A DNA stretch of 6,845 nucleotides from Candidatus Latescibacterota bacterium (GTDB lineage: Bacteria > Latescibacterota > UBA2968 > GCA-2709665), in the NCBI GenBank assembly GCA_030746455.1, contig JASLMQ010000140.1, positions 1 through 6,845 on the forward strand, in the 5' to 3' direction. Position numbers and translations under genes: made by a program. This document shows positions 1 to 5,410 of this stretch, in pieces. The first letter of the stretch is position 1, and every line of letters begins with the position of its first letter. The notes below the pieces were generated by a model that was given only the letters and a program-made list of their open reading frames with translations, did not search any database and was not told where the DNA came from.

Positions 1-821
1 CTGTCACGCTCCCCGCGGCTCCTCGCCGACTCGTAACAACCCTTCGTGCCCTGCAGGCTGTAGTTGGTCATCGCGTGCGGGCGATCCGACAGCATGTCCA
101 CCCGGATCTTGATCAGGGCCTCCTCCCGGGTCTTGGCCAGCATCACGCAGGAATCCTGGTTCTCATACGCGTCCCCCCTCGGGTCTCTGTAGTGGTGGCC
201 GCTGCCCTCGCAGCAGACTCGGACCACCCGATCGTCCTCCATCCATTGCAGGATGGGCCCCAGGCTGTGGGTCCCGTACGTGATCCCGTCGATCCCCGTC
301 TGCCATGTCCGCCGCCACGTGGTGATCTCGTTCAGGCCCTTCAGCTCGTGGAGGTATTCCCCTTCGGCATAGTAGACCTCGCCGAACAGGCCCTTCCGCA
401 CCAGCTCCTTCACCAGGGCGTTCGGCTTCCTGTAAGTGTAGTTCTCGGCCATCATGTATATCGCCTTCGACCCCGAGGCGGCTGAGACCAGCTCACGACA
501 CTCGTCGACCGAAACCGCGGCGGTGACCTCGCTCAGCACGTGGACGTCCCGCTCGAGAGCCGCGATCGCCTGGGGGGCGTGAAAGGCCATCGGCGTGCCG
601 ATCACCACGGCGTCGACATCCGACTTCTCCAGCATCTCCTCGTAGCCCACGTAGGTCTCGGAGGCCCCGAGCTTCTCCGCGGCCTCGGGTAGCAGCTCCT
701 CGCGCACGTCGCAAACGGCGTGGATGGTGGTGATCGGGTGCGCATCGAACGCCGCCCGAAAGCTCGCCCCCCGTCCCGCTGCACCTACCACGCCGATGTT
801 CAGCTTCCCCAGTGCACCCAT
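1..821 (-). CDS. Gfo/Idh/MocA-family NAD(P)-dependent oxidoreductase (C-terminus cut by window edge)
   Basis: The first 273 residues are present and the frame runs off the left edge, so the C-terminus is missing (family members are usually about 330-450 residues). The N-terminus starts a Rossmann fold: the strand LNIGVVGAAGRG (residues 7-18) has the glycine-rich dinucleotide loop G10, G13, G16. Then come DVRE near 38-41 and VDAVVIGTPMAFHAPQA (69-85), the usual cofactor-side strand of the family. Residues 97-100 read SEVT where most members have the EKP motif, so the usual lysine is replaced by valine. YMMAENYTY (122-130) and the TYGTHSLGP block (181-189, with H185 the likely catalytic-region histidine) belong to the C-terminal alpha/beta domain. 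No signal peptide is seen, so it is probably cytoplasmic. The expected reaction is oxidation or reduction of a sugar or sugar derivative with NAD(P); the substrate is unknown. The ATG lies 20 bases after the membrane protein's stop codon with a good GGAG site, indicating co-transcription. The family call is firm and the specificity is not. Confidence 0.93.
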   Translation of the reverse strand, partial: MGALGKLNIGVVGAAGRGASFRAAFDAHPITTIHAVCDVREELLPEAAEKLGASETYVGYEEMLEKSDVDAVVIGTPMAFHAPQAIAALERDVHVLSEVTAAVSVDECRELVSAASGSKAIYMMAENYTYRKPNALVKELVRKGLFGEVYYAEGEYLHELKGLNEITTWRRTWQTGIDGITYGTHSLGPILQWMEDDRVVRVCCEGSGHHYRDPRGDAYENQDSCVMLAKTREEALIKIRVDMLSDRPHAMTNYSLQGTKGCYESARSRGERD

Positions 822-827
822 GCTCTA

Positions 828-831
828 CTCC
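828..831 (-). promoter_or_regulatory. Ribosome binding site of the Gfo/Idh/MocA gene
   Basis: On the minus strand GGAG is followed by a 6-base spacer (TAGAGC) and the ATG at 821. It sits inside the 20-base gap after the upstream stop and supports the chosen start. Confidence 0.75.
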
Positions 832-841
832 ACACGATCGC

Positions 842-2815
842 CTAGAAGTAAAGGCTATGACCTTGGCCCTGAAACCAGATCGCGTCAATCACAAGCGAGA
901 TCCCGGCGCACGCGAAGTGCCCCACCACGAGCCCGACGAAGAACGGCTTGGCGCGGTTGAAGAGAACTAGGCCCCCGAATCGCATGATCAGGGACTTCAC
1001 GAGCCACGCCACAAACAGCGAAAGCATCGTCCAGCGCACCTGTCCCACCGACGCGATCGAGAACCCGATGGGATGAAGCCGCCACCACGTGAAGCGATGG
1101 CGCAGGTAGGTGAGCACCACGGTGGCCAGCACGCCCACCCCCAGGAACTGGATTCGGCCGTACGAGAATCCCTCGGCCGCCTTCATCTTGGTCACCACCG
1201 TGTCGAACGGCACCTGTCCCCCCCGTCGGAACACCCACTCGCCGAAGTTGTAGCCCCCGGTGGCATAGGCCAGCTTGAGGGAGAACCAGAAGGACACGAT
1301 CAACCCAAGACCCAGTGCCAGGGAGACGGCCTTCACGTATGTACCCCTGGGGAACCGCCGGTCGCTGTGCACCTTGGACGCGTTCGCGCCGAACGGCATG
1401 AAGATCGCAATCGGGTCGCACGCCCACGCGTATGACAGCGCGAGTCCCGTCATCGTGCCGCCGCTGAGTATCGCGGGTCCCACCAGATGCATGGCGAATC
1501 CCTGAGGGACCATGGGGCCTCGCACGAAGACGAGGCCCCCCTCGATGATGATGCGCGTGAGACCGAGGTAGAGCGTCACCACCGCGAACAGAAGCATGGC
1601 CGCGATGGGCAGGGCGATTCCCAGCGCGCGAAGCCAGAGGAGAATGTAGACGAGCGCCCCAAGGACGCCGAAGACCGCCGACCGGTAGGTCAGGATCTCA
1701 CCCTCGTCGGACACTGAGGAATCGCCAAAGAGGGCCTTTCGGAACACGTCACGAAGGTGCCCCCTGGCAACCCATATCCCACCCATCACGATAGCGGCGA
1801 AGGCGCCGAACCCTTGCCAGGCCAGCGCCGCGGGGTTGATCGAGTAGGTCTCCGTGGTTCCGATGGTGAATCCCGTCCGGTTGAACGCCGCGATCTCCAC
1901 GAGGTTGAGGAGGTTGAACACCCACACGCTGAAGATCACGTCCACATTGACGAAGTAGGTGATCCCCATCAGGGGAAACGAGAAGTTTGTCCCTAGCCCC
2001 GGGAATATCGGTCCCCTGGGTATGCTCAGGCGGATGTTCGGGATGACGGGCCACTGGTAGTTGAAGTACCCCGGGACGTTCCACGCGATCTTGAATGCAG
2101 CCACCGCGAAGCCGATCCAGAAGAGGCGGCTGTGCATGATGCGGGGCAGCAGACCGGGTTCTTCGGCGCCCTCCATCAAGGCCAGGGGCACGTCCACGAG
2201 AGGGAAGTTGAGGCGTTCCTTTTCCACCCACTGCTTCCGAAAGATGGCGATCAGGCAGATGCACAGGATCAGCGTTGCGACCACCAGCGTGCCCCACCAG
2301 AAGAGGGGCACCAGCCAGATCCGCCAGGGGATCTCCGCCCCTCGGGGCAACCCCTCGAAAAACCAGGCCACCTCGGGGCCCGCTCCGGGAACGGCCCACC
2401 GCGGGATGTGCTGATGCAGGTAATCCGCCCATCCGTTCTCGGTCGTCGCGTAGTAGAAGGGAGACGCCGAGATCGAGATCACGTACCCGGTAATCCCGTA
2501 GGTGGGCACCGACACGGCAACCAGCAGCATCACGTAGATCGCGCCCAGCTCGTCGCCCCAGAGGGCGAAGCGTCTCCCGCAGGCCTTGAGCAGGGGATTC
2601 AGAACCACGACCACCAGGATAAAGGAGAAGGCCAGTCCCAGGGGGAAGTAGTTGGTGGCCATGTAGGTCGACCGGACGACCCACTCCGAGTACGGAGCCG
2701 CCAGGGTCACCGCGACGACCCCCAGCAGTCCCACGGTGAGCGAACGGGGCGTCAGGATACGCCTCTGCCCCCCGACCTCCTGTGCGTCCACATCCGTCTG
2801 CAATGCCATCGCCAT
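842..2815 (-). CDS. DUF6785/DUF6784-type polytopic membrane protein, putative transporter
   Basis: A 657-residue, strongly hydrophobic protein with about 13-14 predicted membrane segments by eye (near 26-44, 57-75, 88-117, 166-192, 230-245, 282-308, 334-350, 379-398, 400-418, 442-462, 496-516, 554-571, 593-613, 623-645). Family-like blocks include the loop NGWADYLHQHIPRWAVP (127-143), EIPWRIWLVPLFWW (161-174), QWVEKERLNFPL (195-206), and at the C-terminus WWRLHPIGFSIA (577-588), LVKSLIMRFGG (605-615) and RAKPFFVGLVVG (621-632). I recognise these as the N-terminal DUF6785 and C-terminal DUF6784 regions of an uncharacterised membrane family. The length looks complete. Transport of a solute, perhaps an oligosaccharide or sugar acid, is inferred from topology and neighbours; no substrate or energy-coupling motif can be read. 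The start is ATG at 2815 with a weak AAGG site 7 bases upstream; the ATG at 2809 (M3) is an alternative. It precedes the oxidoreductase by 20 bases and follows a 165-base spacer. Confidence 0.88.
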   Translation of the reverse strand: MAMALQTDVDAQEVGGQRRILTPRSLTVGLLGVVAVTLAAPYSEWVVRSTYMATNYFPLGLAFSFILVVVVLNPLLKACGRRFALWGDELGAIYVMLLVAVSVPTYGITGYVISISASPFYYATTENGWADYLHQHIPRWAVPGAGPEVAWFFEGLPRGAEIPWRIWLVPLFWWGTLVVATLILCICLIAIFRKQWVEKERLNFPLVDVPLALMEGAEEPGLLPRIMHSRLFWIGFAVAAFKIAWNVPGYFNYQWPVIPNIRLSIPRGPIFPGLGTNFSFPLMGITYFVNVDVIFSVWVFNLLNLVEIAAFNRTGFTIGTTETYSINPAALAWQGFGAFAAIVMGGIWVARGHLRDVFRKALFGDSSVSDEGEILTYRSAVFGVLGALVYILLWLRALGIALPIAAMLLFAVVTLYLGLTRIIIEGGLVFVRGPMVPQGFAMHLVGPAILSGGTMTGLALSYAWACDPIAIFMPFGANASKVHSDRRFPRGTYVKAVSLALGLGLIVSFWFSLKLAYATGGYNFGEWVFRRGGQVPFDTVVTKMKAAEGFSYGRIQFLGVGVLATVVLTYLRHRFTWWRLHPIGFSIASVGQVRWTMLSLFVAWLVKSLIMRFGGLVLFNRAKPFFVGLVVGHFACAGISLVIDAIWFQGQGHSLYF

Positions 2816-2822
2816 AATTCAG

Positions 2823-2826
2823 CCTT
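2823..2826 (-). promoter_or_regulatory. Weak ribosome binding site of the membrane protein gene
   Basis: On the minus strand AAGG lies 7 bases before the ATG at 2815 (AAGG-CTGAATT-ATG). The match is only partial, but the spacing favours the ATG at 2815 over the one at 2809. Confidence 0.4.
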
Positions 2827-2868
2827 GATCCGGTGGGCGTATTGGTGCTCGATCCTCGGTTGCCTCTG

Positions 2869-2884
2869 GATCCGATCCCGGATC
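2869..2884 (-). other. Small inverted repeat in the spacer before the membrane protein gene
   Basis: GATCCG and CGGATC are exact reverse complements separated by four bases, giving a 6-bp stem with a 4-base loop. It lies in the leader about 55 bases before the membrane protein's ATG. There is no adjacent T-run, so it is not a classical terminator. It may be chance, or a leader structure or protein-binding dyad. Confidence 0.35.
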
Positions 2885-2887
2885 TCT

Positions 2888-2925
2888 CCCTTCCCTGTTC
2901 TTCTCTGTGGTCTCTGAGCTCTCTG
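2888..2925 (-). repeat. Short purine-rich tandem repeat, 9-10 base period
   Basis: Read on the minus strand, four imperfect units follow one another: CAGAGAGCT, CAGAGACCA, CAGAGAAGAA, CAGGGAAGGG. The CAGAGA core recurs exactly every 9 bases at 2925, 2916 and 2907, then as CAGGGA at 2897. The stretch is noncoding in the assigned genes and differs in composition from the flanking genes. Its function is unknown. Confidence 0.55.
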
Positions 2926-2929
2926 CCTG

Positions 2930-2961
2930 CCCTCCGAAGCAGCGTTTGCTGCGGAGGAGGG
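2930..2961 (-). other. Near-perfect 32-base dyad (hairpin) between the PHP gene and the membrane protein gene
   Basis: The minus strand can fold as CCCTCC, a TCC/TTC 3x3 internal loop, GCAGC, loop AAAC, GCTGC, then GGAGGG, i.e. 6 bp and 5 bp of GC-rich stem. It begins about 20 bases after the stop codon of the upstream gene. No run of Ts follows it, so it lacks the tail of a standard intrinsic terminator. Options are a weak or tail-less terminator, an RNA-processing or 3'-stabilising hairpin that would let the two halves of the operon be expressed at different levels, or an operator-type dyad. The structure is seen in the sequence; the role is inferred. Confidence 0.55.
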
Positions 2962-2980
2962 TGGTTCAAGTTCTTCGTGA

Positions 2981-5410
2981 TCACGTTTGGGCCGCGTCCA
3001 CCCAGATCGGCGTGGTCCAGCCCTTGGCCCCCATCGCGTGGGCAACGTTGGCCGGGTACTGCGGGATCGGCTTTGGGGGATGCACCTCGAGATGGTAGTA
3101 GTGTCTGCCGGGCCGATACTGGCACAGCATGTACTCCTTCAGTGTGCCGTGGGTCTCCCGATGGAAGCGTTCGTCGTGGATCAGCCTTCCATCCCGAAGG
3201 ACCCGCAGGATGTACTCCTGGTCTTCACCCACCACGCGCCACTCCAACACGGGGTCATCGACGGCGCCGGGATGTGCGCGCGGAATGGATGCACCGCCCT
3301 TGGGCATATAGGGATCCGGCGGCGGACGGTCCGGGTCGGGCCGCACCGTGATGGCCTTGCCGACCATATGGCCGTCCACCGTGAGCTCCATCAGGATACG
3401 CTGCCCGGCGGTCGCAAAGCACCTTCTTGCCCGGATCGCATCCAGAAGCGAGGCCCGGTCCAGCCGCTCGGCCCAGATGCCTGTGAGCGCGCCACTCAGC
3501 CCGGGATTCCGGTAGTGGCAGTCGCCGCTTCCGGTGAAAGCGAACCGGTGGCCCTCGTCGAGATACCTGTAGTAGATGTCGTAGAGGTCGAAATTGATCA
3601 TCCAGGCCGCACAGACATCCACGCCCCATTCCACATCCGTATCGTACAGCCTCCAGTACCCGTGGTGCGGATGGGGGAGGACCAGGTAGCCCTTCTCCTT
3701 GAACCAGGCCATGCACTCGTACGTGTCCTTGTGCTTGTTCAGCTCGCCCCTCATGTACGCATCGTAGTACTTGAAGTTGAAGGGATCCATCTCCATCTCG
3801 TCGTCGTCCGACATCACCGAACGATGGTCCCGTTCGAGGGCGGTCAGGGCCTCCGAACCCATCTCATAGCCAGGGAAGAGCGCGAAACTCCCCTCCTGGT
3901 TCAGCGCCAGCGCGTTTCCCTTCGCGTAGTCCCACTCGTAGTCGGTCAGGTGTCGTACCTGCTGTCGAACGTGACGGCTCCAGAAATTGTCGTTGTCCGA
4001 AATCGTCAGCGCATCGATCTGTGCCTTGTCCCGCGCGTAGTGCCCCAGCTCGTCGGGCTCGCCCTCCATCTCGTGGGATATGGAGGAATGGGCGTGAAGA
4101 TCCGCCCAGTAGAGCTGGTACTTGCCCTCCTCGGGCCCGGGCAGCTCGTTCCGGGGCCGCTGTTCCGATCGCGGGGTCAGGGGCAAACGCACGGCGTCCC
4201 ATTGCGCCTCGTCGACGCTCCGTTCCTCGATCGGAACGCTCGGAAGTGCAGTGGACAGGGCGGCCTGCTCGAGATAGAGCTCGTCGGACTCGATGTCCCT
4301 GGCGAGCAGGTAGATGTCCCCAGGCAAGATCCCACCGTGCGGGATCTCGTAGAAGGCCCTGCCTTCGGCCACACAGTGCGGCTCGGTCCATCCCTCGCTC
4401 TTCCAGCGCTGTGCGAGCAGGCGTCCCATCGACGTCAGCGTGCCCTGATCCTGATCCGCCTTCGCCTCCCAGAGGATCCAGATCCCGCCGTCCTCTGCCC
4501 CCCTGAGCATAGGGAAGAGCCGCCGGCCCATGTGGCCGAGCTGAGGGGGATGGGGGAAGTCCGTGAGCATCCCGTAGTCGAGCGACGCGATGTCGTCTCC
4601 CCCGTCGGATCCGGAGACCGGTTCCCACCTTGTGCCGTTCAGCCGCGCCCCGCGCACGCTGAACTTCTGCTGAATCGTGCTCTGGTGGTACATCACGTCC
4701 TGCCACCGCACCCAGGCCGCCCAGAGCCCTCCGTCCGGATCGCGGCAGATCGTCGCCTTGTTCTCCCACTCGCCGTCGCTGCTGATCTTCACGACCTCGC
4801 CGGCTCCCCGTGACGATAGCGTACTCCCGTACACGTCGTACACGCCATCCACGTAGCTGTCCCAGACGAGGGCGACCTCCCCGTCGGGGCCCTCGGCCAT
4901 TCTCGGGCGATAGCTGAAGCGGCTTGCCGCCTCAGTCTCAAACTGCGCCGAATCCCCTTCCGCGCCGAACCTCAGGACCTGGATGTTGCTTTCTCCCCTT
5001 GACGCCTGGGCCCAGCTCACCCAGAGGGCCCCGACCCCGTCGCAGAGGGCCTGGAGCTCCCACGGCTTGGCCGACTCGGCCAGCGAGGCGATCTCTACGC
5101 AGTCTGAAAGGCCCTCGGCGGAAGTCTCCCGCACCCAGATGGAATAGGTCTGTCCCTCCTTTTCGAACCACACGAACTGGACCCCGTTCGTCTTCGGCAC
5201 GCAGAGTGGACGCGTCTGCATGCGGTCGTGCGGCGACACGGGCTTGATGGTTCCCATTGCGCACCCGTCGAAGTGTCGCAGGAATGCCCTCGACCCCTTC
5301 TCACCGAAGGCAGACCACGCCATCCAGCAACCATCCTCGCTCGGATCACGGCACAGGCTGGGCTCGGAGTTGTCTCGAGAGTACGTGCCCTCGGTCACGG
5401 CGAAAGCCAT
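2981..5410 (-). CDS. Two-module protein: N-terminal propeller-like repeats plus C-terminal PHP/DUF3604-like metallohydrolase
   Basis: An 809-residue protein. Residues 1 to about 385 contain six similar units ending in a Gly-x-x-W-x-x-W pattern, at 17-33, 68-82, 119-133, 169-183, 218-233 and 299-314. The first five are about 50 residues apart, which suggests a beta-propeller. Residues about 430-680 form a PHP-type metal-dependent hydrolase domain: YWADLHAHSS (D437, H439, H441), ARDKAQIDALTISDNDNFW (459-477), PGYE (E516), LPHPHHG (H580, H582, H583) and GSGDCHY (D630, H632). A beta-rich tail ends in TTPIWVDA, as in DUF3604-like proteins. Motif II is S471-D472-N473 where TDH is usual, so one metal-ligand histidine appears to be asparagine. 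Reactions in this superfamily are usually hydrolysis of phosphoester or carbamate-type bonds; the substrate here is unknown. No signal peptide is visible. ATG 5410 overlaps the end of the lyase gene by 16 bases, with GGAG 10 bases upstream, suggesting translational coupling. Confidence 0.87.
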   Translation of the reverse strand: MAFAVTEGTYSRDNSEPSLCRDPSEDGCWMAWSAFGEKGSRAFLRHFDGCAMGTIKPVSPHDRMQTRPLCVPKTNGVQFVWFEKEGQTYSIWVRETSAEGLSDCVEIASLAESAKPWELQALCDGVGALWVSWAQASRGESNIQVLRFGAEGDSAQFETEAASRFSYRPRMAEGPDGEVALVWDSYVDGVYDVYGSTLSSRGAGEVVKISSDGEWENKATICRDPDGGLWAAWVRWQDVMYHQSTIQQKFSVRGARLNGTRWEPVSGSDGGDDIASLDYGMLTDFPHPPQLGHMGRRLFPMLRGAEDGGIWILWEAKADQDQGTLTSMGRLLAQRWKSEGWTEPHCVAEGRAFYEIPHGGILPGDIYLLARDIESDELYLEQAALSTALPSVPIEERSVDEAQWDAVRLPLTPRSEQRPRNELPGPEEGKYQLYWADLHAHSSISHEMEGEPDELGHYARDKAQIDALTISDNDNFWSRHVRQQVRHLTDYEWDYAKGNALALNQEGSFALFPGYEMGSEALTALERDHRSVMSDDDEMEMDPFNFKYYDAYMRGELNKHKDTYECMAWFKEKGYLVLPHPHHGYWRLYDTDVEWGVDVCAAWMINFDLYDIYYRYLDEGHRFAFTGSGDCHYRNPGLSGALTGIWAERLDRASLLDAIRARRCFATAGQRILMELTVDGHMVGKAITVRPDPDRPPPDPYMPKGGASIPRAHPGAVDDPVLEWRVVGEDQEYILRVLRDGRLIHDERFHRETHGTLKEYMLCQYRPGRHYYHLEVHPPKPIPQYPANVAHAMGAKGWTTPIWVDAAQT

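Noticed and set aside
75..485. 136-codon open frame on the plus strand
   Set aside because: It is antisense to the oxidoreductase gene, with no motif and no convincing ribosome binding site.
493..888. 131-codon open frame on the minus strand crossing the membrane protein and oxidoreductase junction
   Set aside because: It overlaps the well-supported Gfo/Idh/MocA frame (dinucleotide loop and ribosome binding site) and has an arginine/glycine-rich shadow composition.
2930..2961. Classical rho-independent terminator
   Set aside because: The stem is GC-rich, but neither strand has a run of Ts after it; it is reported only as a dyad of unknown role.
2816..2980. Sigma-70 type promoter in the spacer before the membrane protein gene
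   Set aside because: No convincing paired -35 and -10 boxes could be found on the minus strand.
1749..3125. 458-codon open frame on the minus strand
   Set aside because: It overlaps the membrane protein gene in another frame, spans the noncoding spacer and reads as R/G/P-rich sequence. The overlapped gene has clear membrane segments and family blocks.
3864..4769. 301-codon open frame on the minus strand
   Set aside because: It is an out-of-frame shadow of the propeller-PHP gene, rich in R, G and A, without recognisable motifs.
2987..4813. 608-codon open frame on the plus strand
   Set aside because: It lies antisense to the propeller-PHP gene, whose product has recognisable PHP motifs and repeats. 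The plus-strand product has low-complexity V/P/R/H-rich sequence with no family motif, as expected of a shadow frame in GC-rich DNA.
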